From Pseudocercospora fijiensis CIRAD86 (lineage: Eukaryota; Ascomycota; Dothideomycetes; Mycosphaerellales; Mycosphaerellaceae), in NCBI RefSeq assembly GCF_000340215.1, contig NW_006921536.1, forward strand, positions 4,701,784 to 4,765,783: 64,000 nucleotides of DNA, read 5' to 3'. The notes beneath the pieces were generated by a model. The model worked only from the letters and a program-made list of their open reading frames with translations. It was not told where the DNA came from and made no database searches. Made by a program: the position numbers and the translations under genes. Below are positions 24,159 to 35,044 of this stretch, piece after piece; within the stretch, counting starts at the first letter, position 1; each line of letters starts with the position of its first letter.

Positions 24159-24704
24159 ATGAACAACACTATCCTCGAAGCATTGCCATACACACCAAGC
24201 ACCATGACTCTTCAAAACACCACAATCAGCGATAACAACATGGGCTGTGAGTGCCACCAACGACTGCAACCTACTTCCCAAACCAGTCACCAGCAAACAC
24301 AAATCTCCAACGGCGACCTGACTGTGCATGCAGCCGAGACATTCCCCAGCTACAGCACATCTCAAACCTCAACCCCAACAACGAAGCAATCAGACTCCCC
24401 CACAAACACCCCCTACAACAGCATTTCCTCAACAAACGCAAGCACCCAGCAAGTCGCCCACGCAGAGTCCACCACCAACGACGAATCCAACGGAGTCTCA
24501 GACCACACAGAACGCCGCCGAGGCTCAAGAGCCAACGGGCTAAGCGCAGGAAGTTCTGCGGCAAGGAGTCGCTCAAGAGGCGCGTGGGGTGAACATCGCA
24601 TGGCCAAGGACGAGAAGGTTTGGGCTCAGGATAAGGAGCGGAAACATGGGAAGCTGTTTGAGAGGATTTTCGATCATAAGCTTGCGCCGGAGTTTTTGAA
24701 GTAG
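24159..24704 (+). CDS. hypothetical Ser/Thr/Gln-rich small protein
   Basis: A single open frame of 181 codons begins at an ATG; a second ATG at 24204 is an alternative start. The first 110 residues are low-complexity, rich in Ser, Thr, Asn and Gln, and probably disordered. The C-terminal 45 residues are charged and look folded (AKDEKVWAQDKERKHGKLFE), ending FDHKLAPEFLK. There is no signal peptide or membrane span. I do not recognise the family. The amino-acid bias and a clean stop support a real gene, but expression evidence would be needed to be sure. Confidence 0.5.
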   Translation: MNNTILEALPYTPSTMTLQNTTISDNNMGCECHQRLQPTSQTSHQQTQISNGDLTVHAAETFPSYSTSQTSTPTTKQSDSPTNTPYNSISSTNASTQQVAHAESTTNDESNGVSDHTERRRGSRANGLSAGSSAARSRSRGAWGEHRMAKDEKVWAQDKERKHGKLFERIFDHKLAPEFLK

Positions 24705-25810
24705 GGGGGAAGGTTTTGTGGGGGATGGGGGATGGAGGAGGTGGGGAGGGGATTTGTTTGTGAAGTAGGCGGGACGTCTCTAGGAAAGATACAGGAGGCA
24801 AGGAGGAGGACGGATCTGTGACGGTATTAGCGATAGTGTAGCATAGGGCACTTAATCTTGGCTTGCTTCTTTGGGCAGGGGTTCCACACACGGACTTTCA
24901 TCATAGGTCTGCACGGTTTTGCCCCAAGACATGATACGGCTCCGGCTCGGGCTGCATTTCAATATCCCTTTTTGCCAACGAGCCTCGCGCTTTCTTTGAT
25001 TCACATGCAACAGGCGGCTTGTGCGTGCGTGCGGGCCCGTCGCGGTACAACTCGAGCCTTCTCGCTCCTGTCAAGACCTGTATGTACAACATCAAACACG
25101 ACGCATATACCATCGATTCTCGTTCGGGAGAAAAAAAAACCCCTCCCCCCCCAAAAGATATCCAAGTGCTCGTTAATAAACCACCCTCGAAGCCCCAGCA
25201 ACACTACCTTTTTCAGACCTCCTAGCAGAATTTTTACGAAAATCTCATCTACTACGATATACTAACTAGTAACCACCGACGCCTGCATTCTAGCTAATAC
25301 CTTACTCTCTACTTTCGATCTGAGATCTCCCACTATTGAGCGATATTTAAAAAGGTAGCTTACTTGAATTCATCATCAATTCCGCACAGAGTTCCTTCCA
25401 CGCTACCACGCTATCGACAGACCCCCGGTGGTCAACCAGGCAGGCAGACACTAGATAGACTTCGCAGACGACATTGAGTGGTTGGTCAGGCACTTGGAGC
25501 TGCAATGCTATTGCATCATTGGGCTATCCAGAGGCGGCCTATATGTAATAGCGTTGTGACTCAGAAACGTACTCTGCATTTTTCAATGGGTGAAACTTCC
25601 AGCTCAGAATTCGCTATGGTTTCCTCTTAATGGCGAGCATCAGCCCCCCCTTCCATCCCCTGGATTCGTTTTCTCAGAATTTTCCACTGCTTGATCCTTC
25701 TTCAAAAGTCCCACAGCCTAAAACTTCCATGATGCTCCGTGTCCCGGCAGATCCAACAACTTCCAATTTCTCAGTCCTTCCTTCCCATTTCAATCTCCCA
25801 CCCTTCCCCT
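24705..25810. other. intergenic, 1.1 kb
   Basis: It contains A- and C-rich tracts near 25132-25160 and pyrimidine-rich stretches, as seen in fungal untranslated regions. I find no gene or RNA feature. Confidence 0.4.
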
Positions 25811-26571
25811 TCACAATTTCCGAAACAAATCTCCCGTAGACAACGACCGCGGATGGAATCGGTTCCGGTCTTCTTCGAGAAACTTCTCATTATTCCTCCA
25901 CTCCAGAGTCCCAACAACCGCATCGTAAATCTCACCCAAAGTCGCATTTGTTGCGGGCTTGAAAGCTCTCCAAACAGAAGTCGTGTCCCCTTCCAATGTC
26001 ATTTGAAACTTGACCATGAGTTCTCGAGGATACACAGCTGTGGAGATGGAGAGACGACGCCATGAAGCCTCCGCTGATGCGGAATTCTGGCGGAATTCGG
26101 GTCGGAGGGCTTTGGGGAGGTAGACGGGGTGCATTCTGTAGATCTTGCGGAGTTGGAGGACTTCGTATTGGATTTCGTCTTGCTTCACAACGCTCCAGTG
26201 GTTGTGGAAGAGAGTCATCCAGTCGGCCATCCAGAGGAGTGGTGCATAGGATGATGTGTCGACGTGCTGGGCGCTTGTGTTGGACTCATTCGTTGGTCCC
26301 TACGGTGTTGAGATGGTGATTAGCTGCTGCAGATATGTAAGCATCGTCCACTTACCGCTGACTCGGAAAACATTCGGCGCTGCATGACTTTTGAGCGTCG
26401 GATGGTGTCTCGGAAGGCGACGTTGGTGCGCTGAAGCACGAATAACTGGTACGCTGGCTGAGGGATTTCATGGCCGGAGGACGCTGTAGTATGCGAAGGG
26501 AGAATTTCTGTGAGCGCCAGGAGAATCTGCTCGAGCAGCTCGTTGATGCCGAAGACTCGGGTTGATGCCAT
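25811..26571 (-). CDS. F-box-like protein
   Basis: Exon 1 (26571-26356) and exon 2 (26299-25811) are joined across a 56-bp intron (GTAAGT to CCGTAG) and give 234 residues. An in-frame ATG at 26592 would add seven. The N-terminus, MASTRVFGINELLEQILLAL followed by LFVLQRTNVAFRDTIRRS, has the leucine pattern of an F-box, which binds Skp1 in SCF ubiquitin ligases. The C-terminal half has no known motif but contains WMADWMTLFHNHWSVVKQ. The pattern matches small F-box-type proteins that are expanded in plant-associated Dothideomycetes (from memory, not searched). Substrate specificity is unknown. Confidence 0.7.
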
Positions 26572-26790
26572 GGCTGCGGTGTTGATCAACATTAGGTCCT
26601 GAGGGGCGTGTCGCTGCAAGTTTTTATATAAGTATTTGGTGCTCCGTGATCCGTGCGGGTCAAGTGAAGCAATCTTGCAATTTGCATGTGACAGCGGAGT
26701 TTAGTTCACTTGTGATTCTGAGTTTCGGAAGCTTCCGCTGCGCACTTTTGGCTTCCGAAGTCAGATGGTCTCGCCCAGCGGCTATTCAAT

Positions 26791-27379
26791 AATGTCGACA
26801 TCACCATCGCGCAAGAGGGCGCCTCAGCGTCGAGGATGAGGCTTCCAGGCCAGAGAGGGCTGACAAGCACAGCCTGACTAAGTCGCATGGTGACCACAGC
26901 TGGAGCCGAAGCAGCCTCAATGTCCGCCTGGGTTGCCGATGTATGCCTCGGAGCCTGCGTATCTCGTATCAATTCCAGGCATCCAGAGCTCTCCTGCATT
27001 TGGCCCGCAGTCGAACTCGTTCCCAGTTCCCCAAATGCCTTTTACTGCTACGTCTTCTTGCCTGCCATCGGTGATTGCATCAATCAAACCCCATGGAGTC
27101 CCAGACATACCAGGATCCTATGGAGCGCAGCCCAGGGCACAAAACGAGATAAGACAGCTCGTGTACCACGTGGGCTCGATTTACCAAGGCCGTCGCTGCG
27201 TAAGAAACGTACCCAGCGCTATCTCCGCCGGAGGAATGTGGGTGCATGCAGATCGTCCAGCAGTTCCGTCCGGGAAAGTCACTGGTTGGCACGGTGTGAC
27301 GGCGACTATGATATCAATGGCGATTATCTTGGAGTCCACTAGTTTGTTCGAGGATGGTATCGACGCATTCAAGTCCTGA
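26791..27379 (+). pseudogene. decayed paralogue of the neighbouring coiled-coil gene
   Basis: It opens with MSTSPSRKRAPQRR, like the MSSPPPSKKAR start of the gene at 27656. It shifts frame at about 26837 (a second phase reads DEASRPERADKHSLTKSHGD) and again before about 26915. The last phase runs to 27379 and carries LVYHVGSIYQGRRCV, then a GGMWV segment. These align with LVYRAASLHKGRTVV and GGMWV in the downstream gene. The coiled-coil middle is missing. Two frameshifts make it a pseudogene unless unseen introns rescue it. The pair is best explained by tandem duplication followed by decay of one copy. Confidence 0.5.
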
Positions 27380-27655
27380 AGGGTCGATGGGAGACGCATG
27401 GCAGCTGTAGGTAGGCCTTGCGGTGGTGGTGTCAGAAATGGGGACATCGAAGGGAGAGCATGCCGCAATGTGTTGGCAAGAGGCGTGGTTGTGCCGTTCA
27501 GTCTTGCAAAGTTTCGTAATAGCCTCACACTTGCTCTTGCACTTTCCTTGGCGCCTTCCCTTCGCCATGTGAAAGTGAAGCTGGTGGTCTCGGATATTTC
27601 CAAAACGTCACTTCATCACCACTTCAATTTGTGACAAGACATCGCCACAATCATC

Positions 27656-28837
27656 ATGTCTTCGCCGCCACCAAGCAAGAAAGCGCGCACAAGCGCCGAC
27701 AAAGAGAAGATGCTGGTGGCTTCACATGAGCAATGCTCGTCTCCAGAGCTAGATGAAAAGCAGTGCTCCAGATGCCACGACCTTGAGCAGATCATCGCTG
27801 GCCATCAGAAAGAGCTGCGCAGTGCTCACGTGCAAGGGGGTATCGACGTAGCTGCCCAAGAGTTCGCCGAGTGGAAGCAAAAAACCGAGGAAGAAAAGCG
27901 AGAAGCCTTTGAGCGCGGCTTGAAGGAAGGAATCAAGCATTCTGAGCAACAGAAGTTTGAGACCGAGCATGCGTATCTTCGGGGTTTGGAGGAAGGGAAG
28001 CGAATCGAGCAAGACCAAGCTGAAAAGCTTCGCACCGAAATCGTAGAGCTCAAACAACAGGAGAAAGCTTGGAGCAAGATGTTTGAAAATCTTGTGTCTG
28101 AGAAGAGAGAGATTCAGAGCAGCCTCGGTAGCCTACAAGCACAAGGTCTTCAGCAAGGGACTCCGCCAGGCCAGAGCCAGCTCCCATTGCCTTCGAGGGC
28201 GCTGCCACCTCAACAACAGCAGAATCCGATCCTTCACGGCCATGGCACCTCGATGATGTGCTCTGGCACTCTAAGGCGCCCGCACATCCCCTTGTATGTG
28301 TCCAGGAAACCGCCGCACTTCATGGATGACACTGTACTGGTGTATCGAGCCGCATCTCTCCACAAAGGGCGCACTGTGGTGGCGATTGCACCTGCATATC
28401 AGCGCGACGCGCCAAGCAGTCATGCACCGAAAGGCGGGATGTGGGTGTATGTGCGAAAAGACACATTGGTGGCACACCCAAACCCTACCCAGCACGAGCA
28501 CTACCCGAAGGGTGATTGGGGAATGCACGCGGAGTATTATGGATATCAGCGTTTCGAGCCTGCGAAGCTGTGTGAGACCTCGACGCTGGCTGCGGATCGC
28601 GCGTCCACAAAAGGCCAGGTATCGCCAACCATGATCGAGAAACCTTCTGGCATGAGTATGGCTGAAGACACGGAAAAGTCGCGGACGCAATTTCTAGCTG
28701 CCCAGGAGTCCGTTGGCAGCGTCAATCAGACTCCTAACTTGACCAAGCACGACCCGCCTGAAGCCTGGCAACAAGTGATAAACAATATGGCCCTCCAGTA
28801 CAGGGACCATCAGGATTATAAGGCAGGCCGCGAATGA
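27656..28837 (+). CDS. hypothetical coiled-coil protein with C-terminal GGMWV domain
   Basis: An uninterrupted frame gives 393 residues. The N-terminus is Ser/Pro/Lys-rich with a possible nuclear signal (PPPSKKAR). A CSRCHDLEQ segment contains a lone Cys-X2-Cys. Residues about 45-165 form a strongly charged coiled coil (EEEKREAFERGLKEGIKH). A Gln/Pro-rich linker follows, then a compact region near residues 220-300 with VLVYRAASLHKGRTVV, KGGMWVYVRKDTLVAH and GDWGMHAEYYGY. I do not recognise the family. The compact region has a degenerate copy immediately upstream, so it behaves as a conserved unit. Confidence 0.75.
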   Translation: MSSPPPSKKARTSADKEKMLVASHEQCSSPELDEKQCSRCHDLEQIIAGHQKELRSAHVQGGIDVAAQEFAEWKQKTEEEKREAFERGLKEGIKHSEQQKFETEHAYLRGLEEGKRIEQDQAEKLRTEIVELKQQEKAWSKMFENLVSEKREIQSSLGSLQAQGLQQGTPPGQSQLPLPSRALPPQQQQNPILHGHGTSMMCSGTLRRPHIPLYVSRKPPHFMDDTVLVYRAASLHKGRTVVAIAPAYQRDAPSSHAPKGGMWVYVRKDTLVAHPNPTQHEHYPKGDWGMHAEYYGYQRFEPAKLCETSTLAADRASTKGQVSPTMIEKPSGMSMAEDTEKSRTQFLAAQESVGSVNQTPNLTKHDPPEAWQQVINNMALQYRDHQDYKAGRE

Positions 28838-28875
28838 TCCGCACCATCCGGGACTGCGTCTCACTGCTAAAGTCT

Positions 28876-29140
28876 ATGGTCGTGAGATCGATCGTTGAGG
28901 TACCCTACAAGTACGCACAACTTCCACTCCACTTCCTTGACAAGCGCAGCCAGGAGGAGCACGGGTATAAATTTCCAGAGCCTGTACATGGGCGGGAAAG
29001 CGAGTGAGGACTGGGACACCAACAGATTGTACTGGACTTTTGCAATGGTACTTTCCAAGAGAGTACAGTGTCCGGATGTCGGCTTCATGGTTATGGTAGG
29101 CAAGCAAGTTGGAATCCAGACCGAAGATGAGCTCAAATAG
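28876..29140 (+). pseudogene. possible small gene remnant with one frameshift
   Basis: An ATG at 28876 opens a 43-codon frame (MVVRSIVEVPYKYAQLPLHF and on) that stops near 29007. A second phase from about 28985 reads DWDTNRLYWTFAMVLSKRV and ends EDELK at 29140. Both halves have protein-like composition, so one frameshift would join them. There is no recognisable domain. It could also be chance. Confidence 0.25.
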
Positions 29141-29391
29141 TCAAAGTGAGGAGGAAAATGGCGGATCGTAACTTGCAAGAGTCAGATGCCATCTATTGAG
29201 CTGTCAGCGACGGTGGGTACTCTATGCAAATCACCCCTAACATCGCATGTCCGCTACCGCGTCTCACTTCTCCTCAAAGAATGATTGAAGAAGCACGTGA
29301 GCTTCACATAACCTTTCCCTTTCCTCATCGCGGACTTCCTCATCGACGAAAGTTTCTTGCGCGTCAAAAACGATCTCCAGGCCGTCGACTC

Positions 29392-31377
29392 CTAGTACGG
29401 CTGACATTCTCTCTTCAGCCAGTCGAGTGTGAGTTGATCCTCCTTAAAGAACCGGCACGTCTTCTCGTAAACCTCCTTGTGGTAGTCATTAAGCCACCTC
29501 TTCTCCGCGTTAGTAAGTAAGCTGACGTCGATAAGTTTCCTGCACATTGGGACCATGGTGACATGTTCGAAACCAAAGTACGGTTTGTCGCCGAAATTGT
29601 ACCTTGTCTTGACTTCTTTGACCATGATCACGTTCTCGACTCGAACGCCGAAGCTCCCGTCCTCGTAGTATCCTGGTTCGTCTGATATAACGTTGCCGAC
29701 GCTGAGAGGTACCTCGCTGTATTGAACCCTAGTACCGATACCGATCGGCCCCTCGTGAACGTTCAGGAAAGAGCCGACGCCGTGGCCAGTGCCGTGGCGG
29801 TATTCGAGGCCATTCTGCCATAGGTACTGTCGTGCGAGGGTGTCGAGAGCGAAGCCTGATGTGCCTTTGGGGAAAACAGCAAGTTCGAGACCAATGTTTC
29901 CTTTGAGAACAAGTGTGTAAGCCTCGATTTCCTTGGCACTGGGCGTTCCAAAATGTAAAGTCCGGGTGGTATCGGTTGTGCCGTCGAGGTATTGAGCGCC
30001 AGAATCGCAGAGGTATACTTGCGTAGGGTCAATGACTGAACAATTGCCTGGTTCTGGCTTGTAATGAATGACAGCGGCATTCGGACCGGTGGAAGAGATT
30101 GTGTCGAAAGATAGGCCGACGAACTTGTCGTGCATTGAACGGATCTGCTCCAGCTTATCTGCCGCTTGCACTTCATCCAGCGTCGCCTTCTCGTTGACAA
30201 GCTGGTTTTCGAGCCAAGCGAAATACTCAATCAGAGCAGCACCATCTCGAATATGGCAGTTTCGCATGCCTTCGAGCTCAACAGGGTTCTTCACAGCCTT
30301 GGCATCTCCGACCGGCGATCGTGCCTCATCAACATTCTCCTCGCCACCGAGAGCACGCGAGAGTGCCCAAGAGGCTTTGGTTGAGATTAGATATTTGCGC
30401 TTTGGTTGGCTAGCATTTGTCGCTGGCTGTTCTGATGCAAGTGTTTCCAGGTCAGAGAAGATGGCGTCGTAGGGTCTGATGGTGACTCCCTTAAGATGCT
30501 CCTTAAGATCTTCAGACAGCTTCATTTCGTCGACATAAAGGCTGGCTGTGGTTGGCGTGATTATGGCGTATGAGAAGAAGACTGGGTTGTATGGAATATC
30601 GTTGCCGCGCAGGTTGAACAGCCAGGCGATCTCGTCGAGCATGCTGACCACGAAGCCCGCGGCTTTCTTCTTGTCAAGTTCTTTGCGCAATTCCTCAATC
30701 TTCTCCTCCCACTTCTTGCCAGCATATTCCAAGCCGAGTAGCCTAACAGGCTCGTTAGGCATTGGTGGTTTGTCCTTGGCCCAGACTTTGTCGACGAGGT
30801 TCTCTGCGATTGCCACGAGCTCCCCGCCGCCTTTCTTCCTGATCTTATCACCAAGCTTCTTGGCCTCGGCCGATGTCACGACAGTTGGGTCGACAGCCAC
30901 GGTCTTTCCTCCTTCTGCTTGCTCGATGGTCCACTCCTGCCATGTTGGCACATCTTGAAGACCCTGCTTCAGTAATGTCCAGTTGTCGTCGAGTTGTCGG
31001 CTCGCTTGGTTGAAGTATCGGCCATCTGTTGCTAAGGCTGCTTTGTCTTGTGATATGACTGCTGTGCCTGCGGAGCCGGAGAAGCCGGAGACGAATTGGC
31101 GCCTGGCATCGGCGGCGGCTATGTATTCGGAAGAATGGGCGTCTTCGCTGGGAACAACTAGCGAATGGTCAGTCAGCCATTGCTGCGCGTTATGCGTGAT
31201 GGGCATACTGTATATATCTACCTTGGCTTCTTGCATGAGGTGCCGCAGCCGCATGATGCGGTCAGTGGTGTCGACCTTCTCCATGTCGACGGGTCGGAAT
31301 GGCCTCGGTGATGATGAGAAATAACGGAGCGGCGCGCGAGCAGAGAAGGTAAATGCTCGCGTAACGATGGGCAGCAT
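29392..31377 (-). CDS. Xaa-Pro aminopeptidase P
   Basis: This M24B metallopeptidase removes N-terminal residues before proline and binds two Mn ions. The start is the ATG at 31377; the open frame extends upstream only to a non-ATG codon and is preceded by a CTTGCAG that could be an intron acceptor in the leader. The protein is 661 residues. The first 35 are Arg/Ser/Phe-rich without acidic residues, like a mitochondrial presequence, and a later Met ([10 protein letters not shown]) could give a cytosolic form. Creatinase-like N-terminal domains precede the pita-bread domain. The metal ligands are present: Asp458 and Asp469 ([16 protein letters not shown]), His532 (HGTGHGVG), Glu567 (DEPGYYE) and Glu581 (VRVEN). 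It is divergent from ArgJ. Confidence 0.93.
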   Translation of the reverse strand: MLPIVTRAFTFSARAPLRYFSSSPRPFRPVDMEKVDTTDRIMRLRHLMQEAKVDIYSMPITHNAQQWLTDHSLVVPSEDAHSSEYIAAADARRQFVSGFSGSAGTAVISQDKAALATDGRYFNQASRQLDDNWTLLKQGLQDVPTWQEWTIEQAEGGKTVAVDPTVVTSAEAKKLGDKIRKKGGGELVAIAENLVDKVWAKDKPPMPNEPVRLLGLEYAGKKWEEKIEELRKELDKKKAAGFVVSMLDEIAWLFNLRGNDIPYNPVFFSYAIITPTTASLYVDEMKLSEDLKEHLKGVTIRPYDAIFSDLETLASEQPATNASQPKRKYLISTKASWALSRALGGEENVDEARSPVGDAKAVKNPVELEGMRNCHIRDGAALIEYFAWLENQLVNEKATLDEVQAADKLEQIRSMHDKFVGLSFDTISSTGPNAAVIHYKPEPGNCSVIDPTQVYLCDSGAQYLDGTTDTTRTLHFGTPSAKEIEAYTLVLKGNIGLELAVFPKGTSGFALDTLARQYLWQNGLEYRHGTGHGVGSFLNVHEGPIGIGTRVQYSEVPLSVGNVISDEPGYYEDGSFGVRVENVIMVKEVKTRYNFGDKPYFGFEHVTMVPMCRKLIDVSLLTNAEKRWLNDYHKEVYEKTCRFFKEDQLTLDWLKRECQPY

Positions 31378-31759
31378 CACCTGCAAGAGACAGAATCGCG
31401 TCAAGAACAAAGATGCCAGTACAGTACATCAGCCAAGCCGGGGGTGTAGATGTCGCCGATGTCTCCGCACAGTAGCTGCAGGCACGACCTCAGCATTTCT
31501 GGGCCCGATAGAACTACGGAGTAAAACTCGCGTCTCAGAAAAAAAGTCGCGTGCGCTGCAAGACTCTGCCATTGACCCAACAACATCATCGACACGACCT
31601 TCATCGACATCGTCTTGAGCCGAGGAGGTAGTGCTGCAAGCTTTGACGAGTCTTTAGAACTACTGTACCACCGGCCAGTGCCGCCGGACAGCGTTAGCAT
31701 CCAGCCAGAGTCGCCTGACTTCACTCCTGCACATCGCGGCATCGCAAGAAGCATCAAAA
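31378..31759. promoter_or_regulatory. 382-bp divergent promoter, aminopeptidase P / ArgJ
   Basis: The two start codons face away from each other across 382 bp, so the promoters overlap. A TGACTTC at about 31718 resembles half of a general-control (Gcn4/CpcA, TGACTC) site but is not exact. Confidence 0.45.
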
Positions 31760-33310
31760 ATGGCCATGGCCACCAAAGGCACCATCGCCAAACGACTGTT
31801 TGCGGGAGTGGCCCACGTTCGCCACTACTCGGTTCCAGCCTACCGCGCCATACCGGCCGCAAAACAGAAATACGTCCCTACGTCTGGCACCTACCCAAAA
31901 GGATTTCTTGCTGGAAGCGCTTTTGCAGGCGTCAAGGCGAGCAACACCAAATATGACGATCTGGCCTGGGTTACGTCTGAGACGCCATGTCCAGCGACCG
32001 CAACCTTCACGCAAAACGTCTTCAAGGCCGCGCCTGTTCTCAAGTCCAAAGAATTCTTGATCGCCCGGAAGTCAGAAGGCTTTCGAGGCGTCATTGTCAA
32101 CTCTGGCTGCGCCAATGCTGTCACGGGCTCCTTAGGCCTCGAACACGCGGCAACTATGGCCCGAGAGACCGACAAGCTATTCAACCCTGCTGCTAGCGAC
32201 GACGCCACGCCTCAGACTCTGGTTATGAGTACCGGCGTCATTGGCCAGCGTCTTCCCATCGACAAGATCACAGCTGCTATCCCCAAGCTCCAGCGGAACG
32301 TCGGAAATACTCACCAACACTGGCTTAATGCTGCCAAGGCCATCTGTACCACAGATACCTTCCCAAAGCTGCTCTCTCGCACCTTCACATTACCATCGCA
32401 CCCAGACACCATCTACTCCATCGCCGGCATGGCCAAAGGTGCAGGCATGATTCACCCCAACATGGCTACACTCCTTGGAATGATCTGCACCGATGTCAAG
32501 ATTGACTCAACGGCAATGCGTATGCTACTGACTCGTGCAGTCAACTCTTCTTTCAACTGCATCTCCATTGATGGCGATACAAGCACCAATGACACTGTCG
32601 CCTTCTTTGCTAATGGGGCTGCGGCACCTAGCAATGTAACGCCCTTGTTCTATTCGAAGATCAAAGGCGAACGTGGTCAGTCTGGGCGAGGAGTGAAGAT
32701 TGTGTCCAGCAACGATATGATTGAGATGGAAAAAGTGTTGACAGACTTTGCTCAAGATCTTGCCAAACTGGTTGTTCGCGATGGTGAAGGTGCCACGAAA
32801 TTTGTCACAATACGTGTCAAGGCGGACACAAACTATACCAATGCACGACGAGCCGCCGTCTCCATCGCTCGCTCTGCACTGGTAAAGACAGCACTATACG
32901 GCAAGGACGCTAATTGGGGTCGCATTCTGTGTGCAATTGGCCACGCCCCAGGGATCATGGACAGCCAGGAGATCAGGACATCGGACTTGCAGGCTGCGAG
33001 AATCGCGAGGGAGCCTGCAAAGGAGAAATGGGTCAAGGCCGAGCGGGCGGTAATTCCATCGCAGACATCAGTCAGCTTCATCCCCGCCGACGGCTCCGAG
33101 GAGCTCAAGTTGCTGGTTCGCGGCGAGCCTGAGCAAGTAAACGAAGCGCGCGCCAAGCAGATTCTAGAGATGGAGGACTTGGAGATCCTGGTCCGACTAG
33201 AGGACAGCGATTACACTGAGAAGCGCAAACCTGCTGTGAAGGAGGCAGTTTACTGGACGTGCGACTTGAGCCATGAGTATGTCACGATCAACAGCGACTA
33301 CCGCACGTAG
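31760..33310 (+). CDS. arginine biosynthesis bifunctional protein ArgJ
   Basis: This glutamate N-acetyltransferase/amino-acid acetyltransferase moves the acetyl group from N-acetylornithine to glutamate in the mitochondrial arginine pathway. It is 516 residues long without introns. The first 25 residues ([20 protein letters not shown], then HYSVPAYR) look like a mitochondrial presequence. Self-cleavage into two chains should occur between Ala236 and Thr237 in [15 protein letters not shown]; Thr237 becomes the nucleophile. The oxyanion-type segment reads MSTGVIG and the C-terminus [13 protein letters not shown], both as in the family. The yeast equivalent is ARG7. It is intact. Confidence 0.96.
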   Translation: MAMATKGTIAKRLFAGVAHVRHYSVPAYRAIPAAKQKYVPTSGTYPKGFLAGSAFAGVKASNTKYDDLAWVTSETPCPATATFTQNVFKAAPVLKSKEFLIARKSEGFRGVIVNSGCANAVTGSLGLEHAATMARETDKLFNPAASDDATPQTLVMSTGVIGQRLPIDKITAAIPKLQRNVGNTHQHWLNAAKAICTTDTFPKLLSRTFTLPSHPDTIYSIAGMAKGAGMIHPNMATLLGMICTDVKIDSTAMRMLLTRAVNSSFNCISIDGDTSTNDTVAFFANGAAAPSNVTPLFYSKIKGERGQSGRGVKIVSSNDMIEMEKVLTDFAQDLAKLVVRDGEGATKFVTIRVKADTNYTNARRAAVSIARSALVKTALYGKDANWGRILCAIGHAPGIMDSQEIRTSDLQAARIAREPAKEKWVKAERAVIPSQTSVSFIPADGSEELKLLVRGEPEQVNEARAKQILEMEDLEILVRLEDSDYTEKRKPAVKEAVYWTCDLSHEYVTINSDYRT

Positions 33311-33850
33311 CCCAAGCTGGCATTTTCGGCTGTCAATCAGATGGCATTGTATTACGATGGGATTCAAGATGCTCTTCAGCTTCTGCAAAGCTGTTGCGCC
33401 CGACAATTCGCCTTCATATAGAGGTCGACGACCGGATCGTGGTGCGGAAGCTTGGCAAAGGAGGCCTCTGATGAGTGGGTTGAAGGGGACTGGGCGTGGC
33501 GTGAGTGAACGTAGAAGGATGACTCACTTAGGAATTGTAGTTGCAATTGTATTATAGGCTTACATACAGTAGACTGATCTCAGTCTTCTCATACGTTGCA
33601 GATGGCCGTGTCTTATTTCTCCAATCGAAAGGTATAGTGGCGTCGAGATCTGATGCGTGCCTCGACGAGGGTCTCGCATGCCACTTCAGCAGTACTTACA
33701 CGGACTGGATAGCAAAGTGTCGGGATCATGCTGCGGTGATAAGAGGTGAAGTTGTTGACGTACAGTAGTTCTAGCTTCGCCAGCGCGGCTCCACCTTGAA
33801 GCTTGTCGAGCGCTGCACTTGCGGTCCACGTCGCAACGAACACCTCAATC
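33311..33850. other. intergenic, 540 bp
   Basis: This is the terminator of ArgJ and the promoter of the cyclin gene. No other feature is seen. Confidence 0.4.
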
Positions 33851-35044
33851 ATGAGCCCACCGACACAGAACACACTGCATCTCAGCGAAGACGACATCTT
33901 TCGAACTTCGAGCCAATTTCGCCTGTGGTCCTTCGCACCCGGACAGCTCGCTGCGCAACGCCGGAAAACACACGAGCTCGCCCTCGCCCGCGCGAAGCAA
34001 TATCTCAGCCAGCAAAATGGCAATGGTGCTGCCTCAAATGGCCACACAAACACACCAGAATGCCTGACCGCCAATGAAGAATTGCGGCTCGTGCAAAGAT
34101 ATGGTGAAATCATTCGCGTAACAGCGACCCAGCTCAAATGGCCTACACACATTGGCATTACCGCGATCCAGTATCTGAAGCGCTTCTACCTGAGCAACAG
34201 CTGTATGACCTATCCTCCAAAAGAGATTTACAAGACCGTCATGTTTCTCGCCAGTAAGACTGAGGCATTCCACTTGCCGCTCAGCCAATTCAGCAGGAGT
34301 GTCAGCTCCGAGCCGGATACCGTCCTCGCGCCAGAGTACAAGATCATGCAAGCACTGCGCTTCACTCTAGATGTACGGCAGCCATCGCGAGGTCTCAAAG
34401 GCACATTGATGGAGCTGCTGAATATGGTAGAGGGCATGATCGGACCTGTGCCTGGCGCAGAGGAGACGGATGGGAAGGAAATTCAGAAGCGGCTTTTTGA
34501 GCTAAAGGCGCCAGCAGATGGCAACAGAACACAGTGGCGCGCAAAGTCCCCCAAGGCAGACATCAAGCAAGCTCGTGACAGGGTACAGCTCGCATTCCAA
34601 TCTGCAAAGGAACTCCTTGATTCTACGGCCTCTCTTACAGACGCCTACTTCCTCTACACCCCCTCGCAAATGCTCATGGCTGCTCTCGAAGTCGCAGATG
34701 CCCCGCTCCTCCACTTCTACCTCGCCACGAAACTCCCCTCTTCGTCACCAATCCGCGCCAAGATACTATCTACAATCCACTCCTGTGCGGGAATGCTTGC
34801 AGCTTACGATCCGAACAGCTCCATGAAGAAAGAGGAACGAGCCGAGCTTGAAAAGAAGTTGGAGGCATGCAGGGATCCGAACACTAGAGATTTGGTCAAG
34901 GTGCATGCTGCGGTCAAGAGAAATGGTGCTGAGGAAGGTATGGTCAGCGAGCAGGACGCTAAGAGGAGAAAGCTTGAGAGGGAGAAGAGTAATAAGGAGA
35001 TGGATGATCTGTTTGGGCCGAGTCTACCGCAGGCTAAGGGCTGA
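33851..35044 (+). CDS. cyclin H-like (Ccl1), TFIIH/CAK subunit
   Basis: The start is the first true ATG (33851); the frame extends upstream only to a TTG. The protein is 397 residues without introns. The N-terminus SEDDIFRTSSQFRLWSFAP is typical of cyclin H, which activates Cdk7/Kin28 within TFIIH for RNA polymerase II CTD phosphorylation. The first cyclin fold includes VQRYGEIIRVTATQLKWPTH and ITAIQYLKRFYLSNSCM. KTVMFLASKTEAFHLPLSQF and APEYKIMQALRFTLDVRQP follow, then a second fold (DAYFLYTPSQMLMAALEVAD). The C-terminal 90 residues are charged and probably helical. Confidence 0.9.
   Translation: MSPPTQNTLHLSEDDIFRTSSQFRLWSFAPGQLAAQRRKTHELALARAKQYLSQQNGNGAASNGHTNTPECLTANEELRLVQRYGEIIRVTATQLKWPTHIGITAIQYLKRFYLSNSCMTYPPKEIYKTVMFLASKTEAFHLPLSQFSRSVSSEPDTVLAPEYKIMQALRFTLDVRQPSRGLKGTLMELLNMVEGMIGPVPGAEETDGKEIQKRLFELKAPADGNRTQWRAKSPKADIKQARDRVQLAFQSAKELLDSTASLTDAYFLYTPSQMLMAALEVADAPLLHFYLATKLPSSSPIRAKILSTIHSCAGMLAAYDPNSSMKKEERAELEKKLEACRDPNTRDLVKVHAAVKRNGAEEGMVSEQDAKRRKLEREKSNKEMDDLFGPSLPQAKG

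Noticed and set aside
27181..27603. Minus-strand 140-codon frame
   Set aside because: It is antisense to the decayed paralogue, whose plus-strand sequence aligns with its neighbour.
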